Assembly: GCA_003574895.1 (NCBI GenBank)
Contig: PJFB01000009.1
Coordinates: forward strand, 1-64,000
Direction of reading: 5' to 3'
DNA length: 64,000 nucleotides
DNA from: Geobacter sp.
Lineage (GTDB): Bacteria; Desulfobacterota; Desulfuromonadia; Geobacterales; Pseudopelobacteraceae
Part shown: one piece after another, positions 50,442-60,394 of the stretch
Position numbering within the stretch: position 1 is the stretch's first letter
Layout of the letters: every line of letters starts with the position of its first letter
The notes under the pieces: model-generated
Databases searched by the model: none
Told to the model about the DNA's origin: nothing
Seen by the model: only the letters and a program-made list of their open reading frames with translations
Made by a program: the position numbers and the translations under genes

Positions 50442-52067
50442 TTACAGTCCCAATTGTTTGAAGAAGTCGTTCCCTTTGTCGTCCACCAGGATAAAGGCCG
50501 GGAAATTCTCGACTTCGATCTTCCAGACCGCTTCCATCCCCAGTTCCGGGAAGTCGATGCACTCGACCTTCTTGATGTTTTCTTCAGCCAGGACAGCGGC
50601 CGGGCCGCCGATGGAGCCGAGATAGAAGCCGCCGTACTTCTTGCAGGCGTCGGTCACCTGCTGGCTTCGGTTGCCCTTGGCGATCATGATCATGGAGCCG
50701 CCCTTGGACTGGAGCAGGTCAACATAGGAGTCCATGCGGCCGGCAGTGGTCGGGCCGAATGAACCGGAAGCCTTGCCGGCAGGTGTCTTGGCCGGACCGG
50801 CGTAGTAGATGGGGTGCTTCAGCAGGTATTCGGGCAACGGTTTGCCGCTGTCCAGGATTTCCTTGAACTTGGCATGGGCGATGTCGCGGCCCACCACGAT
50901 GGTGCCGTTCAGGAGCAGCGGGGTGGAGACCGGATGTTTGGAGAGCTCGGCCAGGATTTCCTTCATGGGCTTGTTGAGGTCGATCTTGACGCCATGCTCG
51001 TGCTTGCCGCGGTACTGTTCCGGAATCAGCCGTCCGGGATTGCGGTCCATCTCCTCGACAAAAAGGCCGTCCTTGGTGATCTTGGCCTTGATGTTGCGGT
51101 CGGCCGAGCAGGAAACCGCCATGCCCAACGGGCATGATGCGCCGTGGCGGGGGAGACGGATGACGCGCACATCGTGGGCAAAGTACTTGCCGCCGAACTG
51201 GGCGCCGATGCCGAGCTTGTAGGCCGCTTCCAGTAGTTTGTTTTCCAGTTCGATGTCGCGGAAGGCCTGGCCGTGTTCGTTACCTACCGTGGGGAGGTTG
51301 TCCAATTCCTTGGCAGTGGCCAGCTTGACGGTCTTCATGACGGCATCGGCCGAGGTGCCGCCGATGACGAAGGCGATGTGGTATGGCGGGCAGGCAGCGG
51401 TGCCCAGGTATTTCATCTTCTCGACCAGGTATTTTTCCAGTTTCTCCGGCGTGAGCAGGGCCTTGGTTTCCTGGTAGAGCATGGTCTTGTTGGCGGAGCC
51501 GCCACCCTTGGCCATGAACACGAACTTGTAGTAGTCGCCGTCGGTGGCCATGATGTCGATCTGGGCCGGCAGGTTGGTGCCGGTGTTTTTCTCTGCGTAC
51601 ATATCAAGGGCAACGGTCTGCGAATAGCGGAGGTTCTCTTCGGTATATGTCTTGTAAATACCCTTGCTGAGCCACTCTTCGTCCTTTACGCCGGTCCAGA
51701 CTTGTTGGCCCTTTTTGGCGACGACAGTGGCGGTGCCGGTGTCCTGGCAGACGGGGAGTTCGAAGTTGGCGGCGATCTCGGCGTTGCGCAGGAATGCCAT
51801 GGCAACACCCTTGTCGTTCTGGGAGGATTCAGGATCGCTCAGGATCTTGGCGACCTGCTCATTATGGGCGGGGCGGAGCAGAAAGGAGACGTCACGCATC
51901 GCTTCATTGGCCAGGATGGTCAATGCTTCGGGGCAGATCCGGATAACGTCCTTGCCGGCAAATTTGTCAACCTCAACGTACTTCTCAGAGCCTTCGATCT
52001 TACGATACTTGGTTTCGTCCTTGCCGAGCGGAAACGGGTCCTGGTACTTGAATTCAGGGGCTGCCAT
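50442..52067 (-). CDS. Class I fumarate hydratase
   Basis: 541-residue oxygen-sensitive [4Fe-4S] enzyme of the citric acid cycle that interconverts fumarate and malate. The three cluster cysteines appear at Cys107 (CQDTGTA), Cys226 ([10 protein letters not shown]) and Cys320 (SCSADRN), with the same spacing as structurally known class I fumarases. The N-terminal alpha and C-terminal beta parts are fused in one chain ([18 protein letters not shown] marks the second). ATG 52067 has AAAGGAG upstream. A TGTATACA-type palindrome lies in its promoter region. Confidence 0.95.
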   Translation of the reverse strand: MAAPEFKYQDPFPLGKDETKYRKIEGSEKYVEVDKFAGKDVIRICPEALTILANEAMRDVSFLLRPAHNEQVAKILSDPESSQNDKGVAMAFLRNAEIAANFELPVCQDTGTATVVAKKGQQVWTGVKDEEWLSKGIYKTYTEENLRYSQTVALDMYAEKNTGTNLPAQIDIMATDGDYYKFVFMAKGGGSANKTMLYQETKALLTPEKLEKYLVEKMKYLGTAACPPYHIAFVIGGTSADAVMKTVKLATAKELDNLPTVGNEHGQAFRDIELENKLLEAAYKLGIGAQFGGKYFAHDVRVIRLPRHGASCPLGMAVSCSADRNIKAKITKDGLFVEEMDRNPGRLIPEQYRGKHEHGVKIDLNKPMKEILAELSKHPVSTPLLLNGTIVVGRDIAHAKFKEILDSGKPLPEYLLKHPIYYAGPAKTPAGKASGSFGPTTAGRMDSYVDLLQSKGGSMIMIAKGNRSQQVTDACKKYGGFYLGSIGGPAAVLAEENIKKVECIDFPELGMEAVWKIEVENFPAFILVDDKGNDFFKQLGL

Positions 52068-52117
52068 GGGTGAATCTCCTTTCGTTGTAATGATAAAGGG
52101 CCTCAAGAGACCGATAT

Positions 52118-52129
52118 ACTGTATACAGT
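52118..52129. promoter_or_regulatory. Palindromic operator-like site upstream of the fumarase gene
   Basis: ACTGTATACAGT is a perfect 12-base palindrome about 50 bases before the fumarase start and about 150 bases before the divergent serine acetyltransferase gene. Its core TGTATACA resembles operators of GntR-type regulators. It may overlap a -10 region on the minus strand. The regulator is not known. Confidence 0.4.
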
Positions 52130-52277
52130 TTGTGCATCTTAGAGAAATTTGAACTCTTTGTCGAGTGCGAAGTTTGCAAATAGGGCCGGTAGTGCTGTAT
52201 ATGATTAATTTGACAGATTTGCTAGGGTATGATACCTCTTTAATTACGGTCTGTTACTGTTAATTGAGGTAATTCCT

Positions 52278-52979
52278 ATGTTCAAGAACCTGCGTGAAGA
52301 TATCAATTCGGTCTTCGAGCGAGACCCTGCCGCCCGCAGCGTGGTCGAGATACTATTTTGTTACCCAGGTCTGCACGCCCTCTGGATCTATCGTGTCGCC
52401 CACTGGTTCTGGACAAGAGAATTTTTCTTCCTGGGACGGTTGATTTCACATGCGGGCCGCTTCCTGACCGGGGTCGAGATCCATCCCGGTGCCAAAATCG
52501 GCAGAAAATTCTTCATCGATCACGGCATGGGGGTAGTGATCGGCGAAACTGCCGAGATCGGTGACAACGTGACCCTGTACCACGGCGTTACGCTCGGCGG
52601 AGTGACCTGGGACAAGGTCAAGCGCCATCCGACCTTGGCGGATAATGTTGTGATCGGTTCCGGCGCCAAGGTGCTCGGACCGTTTACCGTCGGCAAGGGT
52701 GCCAAGATAGGTTCCAATTCGGTAGTGGTCAAGGAGGTGCCGGAAAATGCCACGGTGGTTGGTATACCCGGCAGGATGGTCATGGAGCAGGAAAAGAAAA
52801 AAGATGAACGCCCCGATCTGCAGCATGGGCAACTGCCTGACCCGGAGGCCAAGGCCATTGCCTGCCTCTTTGATCAGATCCGCGAGTTGGAACGTAAATA
52901 CGATGCCCTGGCCCAGGAGCACGAGGAATTGAAGAAAGTAGTAGGATTACCTCAAGGGCACAACTCTACATCATCTTGA
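52278..52979 (+). CDS. cysE: Serine O-acetyltransferase
   Basis: 233-residue enzyme making O-acetylserine from serine and acetyl-CoA, first step of cysteine synthesis. The N-terminal helical part ([20 protein letters not shown]) is followed by left-handed beta-helix hexapeptide repeats ([39 protein letters not shown]) and VVGIPGRMV. The short N terminus is of the EpsC type. The tail of about 50 residues is predicted to be coiled coil ([18 protein letters not shown]), longer than usual. GAGG precedes the ATG. No cysteine synthase gene is adjacent. Confidence 0.93.
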   Translation: MFKNLREDINSVFERDPAARSVVEILFCYPGLHALWIYRVAHWFWTREFFFLGRLISHAGRFLTGVEIHPGAKIGRKFFIDHGMGVVIGETAEIGDNVTLYHGVTLGGVTWDKVKRHPTLADNVVIGSGAKVLGPFTVGKGAKIGSNSVVVKEVPENATVVGIPGRMVMEQEKKKDERPDLQHGQLPDPEAKAIACLFDQIRELERKYDALAQEHEELKKVVGLPQGHNSTSS

Positions 52980-53010
52980 CGCTTTTCCGGAAATCTGCCA
53001 TATTCGCACC

Positions 53011-53838
53011 ATGATCAAACGCCAGACCACCATCAACCGCATCTTCAAGATTACCGGCATCGGCCTTCATACCGGCCAGCCGGTCAATCTGGAATTCCTG
53101 CCGCGCCGCGAATTCGGCATCGCCTTTGTTTACAAGGGGATCACCATACCGGCCAGATACGATATGGTGGCCGATACCCGCCTATCAACCCTCATAGCAG
53201 CAGAGGGCGCCTCGGTTTCCACCATTGAGCACCTCATGGCGGCCTTCTATTTTTCCGGCATCACCAACTGCCTGGTCTATATCGACGGGCCCGAGGTGCC
53301 CATCATGGATGGTTCGGCCTGGGAATTTTATCAGGGGATGTGGAAGGCCGGGGTCTACGAGTTTCCCGAGAACGGCGTCTACCTGAAGGTGCTGCGTCCG
53401 GTGGAGGTTAGCAATAACGACGCTTGGTTACGGGTAAAACCGCTCAATACTCTGGACGTAACCATGTCCATCGAGTTTCGGGCGCCGGTGGGAAAGCAGA
53501 AGAAACGGGTCACGGATGTGGAAAATGCCTTTTCGATTATCAATTCCCGTACCTTTGGATTTCTTGAGGAGCTGGAGGCGATTCGCAATGCCGGCCTGGC
53601 AAAGGGGGCGTCTCTGGACAACGCCGTTGCGATCGGGGAGGACAGTATCGTCAATCCCCATGGCTTGCGTTATAAACAGGAACTTGTCAACCACAAGATA
53701 CTGGACCTGATTGGCGACCTCTATACCAGCGGCTACCGCATCCTGGGCAAAGTCGAGGCAAACAAGACGGGCCATTACCTGAACAACCTGCTTCTCAGGG
53801 AACTTTTCTCGGATCCTGCCAACTACGCCATCTACTGA
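53011..53838 (+). CDS. lpxC: UDP-3-O-acyl-N-acetylglucosamine deacetylase
   Basis: 275-residue zinc amidase catalysing the committed step of lipid A synthesis. Zinc ligands His74 (STIEHLMAA), His228 and Asp232 (NHKILDLIGD) and the catalytic His255 (TGHYLNNLL) are present, as are TGIGLHTGQPV and IDGPEVPIMDGSA. It is somewhat shorter than the typical 300 residues. It stands outside the usual lpx or cell-division clusters, 31 bases after cysE, so it might be a second copy. Confidence 0.93.
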   Translation: MIKRQTTINRIFKITGIGLHTGQPVNLEFLPRREFGIAFVYKGITIPARYDMVADTRLSTLIAAEGASVSTIEHLMAAFYFSGITNCLVYIDGPEVPIMDGSAWEFYQGMWKAGVYEFPENGVYLKVLRPVEVSNNDAWLRVKPLNTLDVTMSIEFRAPVGKQKKRVTDVENAFSIINSRTFGFLEELEAIRNAGLAKGASLDNAVAIGEDSIVNPHGLRYKQELVNHKILDLIGDLYTSGYRILGKVEANKTGHYLNNLLLRELFSDPANYAIY

Positions 53839-53855
53839 TGAAATCTATGTGTTGG

Positions 53856-53880
53856 TGAGTTGAAAACTTCATTCAACTCA
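53856..53880. terminator. Hairpin between convergent lpxC and AsmA-like genes
   Basis: Arms TGAGTTGAA (53856-53864) and TTCAACTCA (53872-53880) are perfect, with a 7-base loop. No strong T run follows on either side, so it is only a probable terminator. Confidence 0.4.
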
Positions 53881-53892
53881 TAGCACCATCTT

Positions 53893-56800
53893 TTACTTCC
53901 CCAGAATAACCTCTCCTGTATCGGTAAACAGCCGCACCGGTAGTTCAAAGACCCTTCTGAAGATATTGAATACTCCCTTGGCCATGGATTTGACCGGTAT
54001 GGCGCTTACCTTGGGATCAGACCATTTCCCCTTGGCTTCGAAATACGCCGTTACCACGGACTTCCCCTTGCCGGTGAGCAACCAGCCCACGACCGGGATA
54101 TGGTTGACGATCTTGTCCACGGTCTGGAGTGGCTGCACCCCGATGGTCAAGTCAAGATCTTCCTTGACTATGTCTGCGTTGCCGACAATCGACATGTTGA
54201 TGGCATTGCCTGCGATGAACAGGTCCTGGCTGGAGGCCACGCCATCCTTGACGGCGATGCTCCCTTTGATCTCGTTATAGGGCATGCCGCCCGACACCAT
54301 GTCCGGAAGTTGAAGCTTGAGCAGTTGCGACACGTTCAAAATGGAAAAGACCTTTGACAGCACGTTGAATTTGCGCAAGGAGCCGTCTACAAGCCGCAGG
54401 CGCAGATTACCCAAAGCGGTTTTCCTGACATCAAGCCATGTTGCGCCGCGGGCGGTCAGGTCGCCTTGGAGATTCAGGGTGCCTTTTACCTCCCTGGTGA
54501 TGTCGAGCGCCTGGAAAAATTGTTCAGCATTTACGTGTTCCATGTTGAAGCTCATGTCGTAACGGTTCACGTTGGCGCCGCTTGGGGCTAGCCGCCCTTT
54601 TGCCGACACGTTTCCACCGTACAATGCGGCCTCCAGGCCCTGGCAATAGAGGATACCGTTTTCCTGATTCAGATTGGCGCTCAGTTTGGCAAACTGCAAC
54701 TTGTCGTAGTTGCCTGCCTCGATGTTCATCTTGAGTTTAAGGTTTAATTTCGGCGTGTTCTGCCCGTTGCCTTCCTGCTCGCTCAAATTTCCCAGCAGCA
54801 GGAGGTCACCAATGTCCAGGCGCGACGAGGTTACCGTCAGGTTTGCCTCCGGTGACCCGCCGGATGTGTAGCTGCCGTTGATGCTGAAGTTCGAGGAGTT
54901 GAGCAGGCCTGAGAATTTGTGGATGGTATATTGGTTGTCCTGTACGAGGAGCGAAGCATGCATCCGATGGATGCTCGCATCAGGCTTTGCGTGGCTGAAA
55001 TTTGCGTCACGCAGGAAAAATTGCGGCGAAAACAGGGTGATTTCCGCCTCGCGCTTCTTGAGATTATTTATCCTGCCCTTGGCTTTGATGAGCGAGTTGC
55101 CGTAATAAACACTGATTTTGGACGTCTCCAGACTGTTTCCTTTGAAGGTGATATTGCCGTTGATATTACTGACCGGTTTCAGGTTTTCGCCCGGTTGAAA
55201 GGAAAAAGATCCAAGGGAGATGGTGCCGTTGTAATCCATGGCCGAGAAGTCCTCGGGATTGCCGTTGCCAAAGATATGGGCCTGGACTTGCCCTTGAAGG
55301 TGGTGCGGCCGCCAGCTGGAGAAAATGGGGAGCGAGTCGTTCATCAAAAACCGGTTGGTTTGCAGTTCAAACCCCAGGTGGGGGCGGTCGCCATATTTGA
55401 GCAGCGCAGACGCGGAAAGTGCGAGTGGCGGAAGCTGGTAGGTCAGGCTGGTAAGCTTGGTCTCATTGGGTCCAAGGAGGGTGCAGAAGGAGAGATGGTT
55501 TGAAGTGCCGGCCAGTTTGTGGACTGCCCCGGGAAAGGAGTAGACTGCCTGCTTCAGGTCCCAGTCGCCGTTCAGATGATAGGCCGGTATTGGGCCGCTG
55601 CCGGTCAGTGCCAGAGTCGAATTCCCCCCGAACTCCAGTTTTGATGCGCCGGCAATCCTGGCCAGCCAAGCGATCTCAGGGGCATGGGGAGTGATTTCCA
55701 TCTGAAAGGGGTAGTTGCAGGCGACATCCAATGGATAATCGGTGATCCTGCCATCCATTTTGAATGGCGAACTCCCGAATTTGCCGGTCATGCGGCTCAG
55801 GATGAAATCCTTGCCGAGCATCTCCAGCCCCCCCCTGATATTATTAAAGGCAGGGACTTTGTTGCCGTAGCTGACCACGCCGTTCTCCACGGTTCCCTTT
55901 ATATGAAGCACATTGTAGTTGGTGCCCTTTTCCATATGGGTGATTTGGCTGATGCGGCCGATCAAAGTGCCGGTTTCGAGCCTGTAGGTTCCGGCGGTGA
56001 TGTGCTTTTCGATATAATCCGCAACGTCTTTGGCAATGATCCCGTACGGAATCCATTGGCGCAGTCCTTCCAGCTTGAAGGGCGTTGTCGCACCCCTGGC
56101 GGTAATATGCAGGTCCTTTGAGGTGATATCCCGGAGTTGGCAGCTCCCTTTTATTTTGAAGCCCTCGGCCGAAAATTGCAGTGCGGGCATGTCTATGTTG
56201 TTGCCGGTCAGCTTGAACTCATAGTCCAGCTGTGCCGTGCGGGGATTGACGACATGGTGAAATATGGTCGGCCAGGTCACGGCGACGCCGTTCAAGTGGA
56301 TTTTCCCCTTAGAGCTGAATTCCCGCAGCTTGCCCTTGAAATTGCCGGCGATATCAAGACGTCCGCCTGGGTTGCCAAAGGGGATGAACCGGCCGTAGTA
56401 GGGCCAGAAACGCCCGATTTCGGCCTGCTTAATATCGACATTGGCATTGATATCGGTTTCGGATAGTGGGGTTGTACCTGCTGGAAGCCTTGCGGATCCG
56501 GATAAAGAAATTTTACCGGCCGTGCCTGCGGATTTTGGCAGTTCGCAGGAGATCTTGAAATTCCCTTTGTGGCCTCGCAAGAAGTTGTCCAGGGAAAGAT
56601 CGAGGTTATCGATCCTGTCCCGGAAACCATTCTTTTGGATGGCCATGTCATACCACTGCAGGGTCCCGTTTTTGATCCGAATCTTTTTGAAAGAGACCGG
56701 TGTCGCTCCAGGTTGGGGTTTGAGCAGGTCGTCGATGTTCAGTCTGCCATCGCTGTCCCGTACCAGATTGACGCCGACGCCTTCCAGGGTAAGCTCTCTC

Positions 56801-57129
56801 AGCACGACCTTCTTTTCCAGCAGGGGGAGCAGGGCCAGCCGCACGGTGATCCGTTTGGCCTTGACGAAATCGTTGCTGCCGTCCGGCTCTTTGATGGTGA
56901 CGGTCTCGAAGATAAAGGAAGGACCGAAATACATCGAAAAAACACCGGTGCCAAAGGTGACCTTCCGGTGGAGCGATTGCTGCAAGGTGGACATGATATT
57001 GTCGCGGTAATCATTTATGTCGATCAGGCGGGGTAGGAAGGCCGCCAATCCTATGAGGCTGGCTGTCAGAAGCAAGAAGAAAAGTCCGGAAAGCTTTATA
57101 TAGGTGCGTTTTGTTTTGGTAAGCTTCAT
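53893..57129 (-). CDS. Large AsmA-like envelope protein
   Basis: 1078-residue protein with one N-terminal membrane anchor (about residues 12-34, LFFLLLTASLIGLAAFLP) and a very long periplasmic region. It contains the AsmA start (DINDYRDNIMSTLQQSLHRK), repeated beta-rich segments of the kind seen in AsmA/TamB/YhdP proteins and a C-terminal AsmA-type domain (GTLNLQGDLTARG, VDGSLRKFNVLSKVFSILNV). Such proteins bridge the periplasm and probably carry phospholipids to the outer membrane. Its start overlaps the preceding CBS-protein gene by ATGA, indicating coupled translation. Confidence 0.85.
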   Translation of the reverse strand: MKLTKTKRTYIKLSGLFFLLLTASLIGLAAFLPRLIDINDYRDNIMSTLQQSLHRKVTFGTGVFSMYFGPSFIFETVTIKEPDGSNDFVKAKRITVRLALLPLLEKKVVLRELTLEGVGVNLVRDSDGRLNIDDLLKPQPGATPVSFKKIRIKNGTLQWYDMAIQKNGFRDRIDNLDLSLDNFLRGHKGNFKISCELPKSAGTAGKISLSGSARLPAGTTPLSETDINANVDIKQAEIGRFWPYYGRFIPFGNPGGRLDIAGNFKGKLREFSSKGKIHLNGVAVTWPTIFHHVVNPRTAQLDYEFKLTGNNIDMPALQFSAEGFKIKGSCQLRDITSKDLHITARGATTPFKLEGLRQWIPYGIIAKDVADYIEKHITAGTYRLETGTLIGRISQITHMEKGTNYNVLHIKGTVENGVVSYGNKVPAFNNIRGGLEMLGKDFILSRMTGKFGSSPFKMDGRITDYPLDVACNYPFQMEITPHAPEIAWLARIAGASKLEFGGNSTLALTGSGPIPAYHLNGDWDLKQAVYSFPGAVHKLAGTSNHLSFCTLLGPNETKLTSLTYQLPPLALSASALLKYGDRPHLGFELQTNRFLMNDSLPIFSSWRPHHLQGQVQAHIFGNGNPEDFSAMDYNGTISLGSFSFQPGENLKPVSNINGNITFKGNSLETSKISVYYGNSLIKAKGRINNLKKREAEITLFSPQFFLRDANFSHAKPDASIHRMHASLLVQDNQYTIHKFSGLLNSSNFSINGSYTSGGSPEANLTVTSSRLDIGDLLLLGNLSEQEGNGQNTPKLNLKLKMNIEAGNYDKLQFAKLSANLNQENGILYCQGLEAALYGGNVSAKGRLAPSGANVNRYDMSFNMEHVNAEQFFQALDITREVKGTLNLQGDLTARGATWLDVRKTALGNLRLRLVDGSLRKFNVLSKVFSILNVSQLLKLQLPDMVSGGMPYNEIKGSIAVKDGVASSQDLFIAGNAINMSIVGNADIVKEDLDLTIGVQPLQTVDKIVNHIPVVGWLLTGKGKSVVTAYFEAKGKWSDPKVSAIPVKSMAKGVFNIFRRVFELPVRLFTDTGEVILGK

Positions 57130-58427
57130 TTACTCTCCGGAATGATGCGCACTTTGAGAATGGCAACGCGGGTAACTTCATCGCAAACGAAACGATAGCC
57201 GTGCCATTGTGTACTCTCTCCACGGGCAGGAAACTGCCCCAGCTCGTGCAGTATCATCCCTGCAACGGTGTCGTATGGCAGATTGTCTTCAAGTTTTACC
57301 GAGATGACCTCGGCCAGATCGAAGATCGACAACAATCCGTCAACCAGCAGCACACCATTGGGGAGGCGCTGGATCGTCCCGGTTTCAACGGTGTCATGCT
57401 CGTCCTGGATCTCTCCGACCAGTTCCTCAATCAGGTCCTCGGTGGTGACCAGGCCACTCAGGCCGCCGTATTCGTCCACCACCAGGGCCATTTGGTTGTG
57501 GGTGCGTTGCATCTCCTTCAGAAGTTCATTAACCTTTTTCCCTTCAGGTACATAGACCGGAGGTCGCATGACGGCGGCCAGGTCGAATTTTTCGCCGGCC
57601 ACCAAACGTCCCAGCAGGTCCTTGCCATGCACAACACCCACGATCTCTTCGATATCGTTTCGATAGACCGGATAGCGTGAGTACATGTTGTCCAGAACTA
57701 TGTTGATCAGGGTGTCGCTCGGTGCTTCCAGGTCCAGCCCGACAATACGGGTGCGCGGCACCATTACCTCGCGGACACAGGTGTGGGTGAATTCGAAGAC
57801 ATTGCGGATATATTCCTGCTCGGTTTCACTGAAGACTCCGCTTTCATGGCCTTCGGCAACGATATGCTGGACGTCTTCACGGGTGATGAACGCCTCGCGC
57901 TCCGACTTGATGCGCAGTAGCTTCAGTACTGTTTTGCTGGAGATGGTCAGGACTCCAACCAGGATGGCACCTACCCGGGAGAGAAAATTGATTGGCCGAG
58001 CGACCCGTAGGGCGATGGTGTCGGCATATTGCAGGCCAATGGCTTTGGGTACCAGTTCACCCAAGATAAGCAGGAGATAGGAGATGATGGCAACCATGCT
58101 GGTGGCGGCCACCGGTTCTGCCGCATGACGCAGAAAATCGTTTTCAAGGTGTTGCAGCCAGGGGCGCACGCTGTTTACGGCAATGATGCCGGCAATGGTG
58201 GAGGCGGTGGCGCCGGTAACGGTAACGCCGATCTGAACCAGTGCCAGCAGGCGGTGCGGATCTTTTTGAAGATCTTCAATGATTTGAGCTTGTTCGCTTC
58301 CCTCGCTCACGAGCCTGGCAATGAGGCTTTTGCGTACCGAGATAATGGCAAATTCGGAGCAGGCAAAAAAACCGTTCAACACTATCATTATGCAGATAAC
58401 TATTACTTCGAGCAGAATGGTATCCAC
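57126..58427 (-). CDS. CNNM/CorC-type membrane protein with CBS pair (hemolysin-family)
   Basis: 433-residue inner-membrane protein. A DUF21 transmembrane domain (residues 1-185; NGFFACSEFAIISVRKS, LILGELVPKAIGL) is followed by a CBS pair (VMVPRTRIVGLD, YPVYRNDIEEIVGVVHGKDL, VVDEYGGLSGLVTTEDLIEE) and a C-terminal CorC_HlyC domain (ISVKLEDNLPYDTVAG). Members are linked to magnesium or cobalt efflux; 'hemolysin' is historical. GTG 58427 is preferred because ACGGAGG lies 7 bases upstream. It forms a two-gene operon with the AsmA-like gene. Confidence 0.92.
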   Translation of the reverse strand: MDTILLEVIVICIMIVLNGFFACSEFAIISVRKSLIARLVSEGSEQAQIIEDLQKDPHRLLALVQIGVTVTGATASTIAGIIAVNSVRPWLQHLENDFLRHAAEPVAATSMVAIISYLLLILGELVPKAIGLQYADTIALRVARPINFLSRVGAILVGVLTISSKTVLKLLRIKSEREAFITREDVQHIVAEGHESGVFSETEQEYIRNVFEFTHTCVREVMVPRTRIVGLDLEAPSDTLINIVLDNMYSRYPVYRNDIEEIVGVVHGKDLLGRLVAGEKFDLAAVMRPPVYVPEGKKVNELLKEMQRTHNQMALVVDEYGGLSGLVTTEDLIEELVGEIQDEHDTVETGTIQRLPNGVLLVDGLLSIFDLAEVISVKLEDNLPYDTVAGMILHELGQFPARGESTQWHGYRFVCDEVTRVAILKVRIIPESK

Positions 58428-58585
58428 GAAAAGCCTCCGTAAAGATTTTTCATTTTCTCCTCTGAGCCGGCGATTGTCAACCTTGAGATGAGGCAATCAT
58501 AGAGTTTAGGTCAAATATGGGAGTGCATGCCGAACAGTAGGTTAGGCACGTATTTGCGGGATGGATCCTGTAACGGCATGAAATG

Positions 58586-58613
58586 AAAAAGCCTGCCGCG
58601 ATAACGGCAGGCT
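58586..58613 (-). terminator. Intrinsic terminator of the ribosomal S6-S18-L9 operon
   Basis: Arms AGCCTGCCG (58590-58598) and CGGCAGGCT (58605-58613) with a 6-base loop are followed on the minus strand by five T. It lies about 30 bases beyond the L9 stop. Confidence 0.88.
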
Positions 58614-58642
58614 GATGGAAGTTAGGATCATGGCCAGTCGAT

Positions 58643-59086
58643 TTAGCTGGCTTTGACAGTAACCTTGATGTTGGCAGTTACTTCCGGATGGACTTTCACC
58701 GGAATGACGTATTCTCCGAGTTGTTTGATCGGGTCGGCAAGTACGATCTTCTTGCGGTCGATATCAAAGCCTTTGTCCTTGAGGAAAGTCGCAATTTCCA
58801 TATTGGTAACCGAACCGAACAGTTTGCCGCCTTCGCCTGCCTGATGAAGCAGTTCGATAGAAATTTCCTCAAGCTTGGCTGCGAGGATTTTGGCCGATTC
58901 AGTGACCTTGTCTTTCTTGTAGGCCATTTGGCGCTTGACGTGCTCCAGCGCCTTGGCGTTCTTCTCGGTAGCTTCGACAGCCAAACCCTTGGGGAGCAGG
59001 TAGTTGCGCGCGTAGCCTGGTGCAACCTTGACGATGTCGCCGATGTGGCCGAGGGTCTCGATGTTTTCCTTTAGAATGACCTTCAT
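58643..59086 (-). CDS. rplI: 50S ribosomal protein L9
   Basis: 147-residue protein of the large ribosomal subunit. The N-terminal domain has MKVILKENIETLGHIGDIV and the signature GYARNYLLPKGLAVEAT. The long connecting helix and C-terminal rRNA-binding domain (AEGGKLFGSVTNMEIATF with one change, EAG) follow. GGAGAG precedes the ATG. It is the last gene of the operon. Confidence 0.98.
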   Translation of the reverse strand: MKVILKENIETLGHIGDIVKVAPGYARNYLLPKGLAVEATEKNAKALEHVKRQMAYKKDKVTESAKILAAKLEEISIELLHQAGEGGKLFGSVTNMEIATFLKDKGFDIDRKKIVLADPIKQLGEYVIPVKVHPEVTANIKVTVKAS

Positions 59087-59110
59087 GTTACTCTCCTTTC
59101 AAGCCTGATT

Positions 59111-60070
59111 TTACAGGTTTTCTTTATTTCTGGGGGTGCGGAAATCACCCCACAAGTCGAATATCCCCATTGCTGCTATCAGAGCCGCAAGATAGGGTTG
59201 AATCAACAACATAAAAAACAGCATCATTCTTAATATTCTGGCCAGGGTCTGGCGGTTTATAATGGTGATTACGACTGCCAGGCCCTGCAGAAAATAAAGT
59301 GCTGCAACAATAATGACTACATTCAGGGCCGGGATCGTTATGATCGGATTGCCAGCCATCATGGCAAACCCGGCGATTATCAGCAGCCATATCAAGAGTT
59401 CGGGATTCTTGAACTCTCTGAATTCGCCCACCCGCAGATCGGCACCAAGTTTAACGGAAAACCGTTTGACAAGGGCCAGGTTGCAGCTCGATATGGCAAT
59501 CAGAAAGAGCGTAGTCAGAGCCGGGTAGATTTTTACGACCAACTCAGCGGCCCTGGTCATGGACTGTTTCAAAAGATCGAGCTCATCACCCTTGACGCCG
59601 GCTTTCTGGTAGATGCCAATGGCCTGGGTAATGCTGGTGTTTATCTCATTCACCACCTGCGTGTGAATATTCTGTCCGCTGGTGATGGCATACGCCAGGG
59701 CCACAGAGGCAATAAGCAGTAAGTTTGCCGCTGTTGTCCAGGCAATCGCCCTGGATGCGTTGAACCCTCTTGCCAGGAATTCCGGCAGCAGCAGGGCTAT
59801 CACGGCGCACTGCAGCAGATAAAGCGCCCCGGCCTGGATGCCGAACACCGCAGTCATCAGGGTGGTGGTCAGGAGGGTGATGATCAGTGCTGTGCTGCGG
59901 CCATAGCCAAAGCGGGAAAAAACTGCCGGTAATGGCGCCAGCAGACTTAAGAAAAAGCCTGCTGGTGGTATTACCATGTATGCGGCGAACAGGGTGAACG
60001 AAGCAGCCGTACCAACTGCGGCTGCGCCGAGCCGTGCCGCAACGGTGTTGGTTTGCTTGATCACACTCAT
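59111..60070 (-). CDS. DUF2232 (YybS-like) membrane protein
   Basis: 319-residue polytopic membrane protein with about eight hydrophobic segments. A central hydrophilic stretch has TQAIGIYQKAGVKGDELDLL, and the C-terminal half has NPELLIWLLIIAGFAMMAGN followed by LYFLQGLAVVITIINRQ, which are typical of the YybS/DUF2232 family. The gene between rpsR and rplI is commonly of this type in deltaproteobacteria and Firmicutes. Its function is unknown. Confidence 0.88.
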   Translation of the reverse strand: MSVIKQTNTVAARLGAAAVGTAASFTLFAAYMVIPPAGFFLSLLAPLPAVFSRFGYGRSTALIITLLTTTLMTAVFGIQAGALYLLQCAVIALLLPEFLARGFNASRAIAWTTAANLLLIASVALAYAITSGQNIHTQVVNEINTSITQAIGIYQKAGVKGDELDLLKQSMTRAAELVVKIYPALTTLFLIAISSCNLALVKRFSVKLGADLRVGEFREFKNPELLIWLLIIAGFAMMAGNPIITIPALNVVIIVAALYFLQGLAVVITIINRQTLARILRMMLFFMLLIQPYLAALIAAMGIFDLWGDFRTPRNKENL

Positions 60071-60080
60071 GCAGCTGATG

Positions 60081-60374
60081 TTAAGGGAGTACGTGATTCG
60101 ATGCGATTGGTAACAGGGCCAAGTTGCGGGCGCGCTTAATGGCCTCGGTTATCTCCCTCTGGTGTTTTGAGCAGTTGCCCGAAATGCGGCGGGGAACTAT
60201 CTTGCCGCGCTCGGAGATGAAGTAACGCAGGGTGCGTGGCTCTTTGTAATCGATGGTCAGGTTTTTCTCGGCACAGAAACGGCAAACCTTTCTGCGCTGA
60301 AAGGGACGCTTCTTACGCGGGCCACCGGGGCCGCTTGATGGTCTCTGATAGGTTGTGGGTCTTTCGTCAGCCAT
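60081..60374 (-). CDS. rpsR: 30S ribosomal protein S18
   Basis: 97-residue protein binding S6 and 16S rRNA on the small subunit platform. It has the signature [31 protein letters not shown]-type central part and [19 protein letters not shown]. The N-terminal extension of about 22 residues ([16 protein letters not shown]) is basic and glycine-rich. It is 20 bases downstream of rpsF. Confidence 0.98.
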   Translation of the reverse strand: MADERPTTYQRPSSGPGGPRKKRPFQRRKVCRFCAEKNLTIDYKEPRTLRYFISERGKIVPRRISGNCSKHQREITEAIKRARNLALLPIASNHVLP

Positions 60375-60394
60375 TGTTGTTATCCTCCAGGAAA

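Noticed and set aside
51273-52073. 266-codon rightward open frame
   Set aside because: Antisense to the class I fumarase gene; no recognisable domains and no ribosome site.
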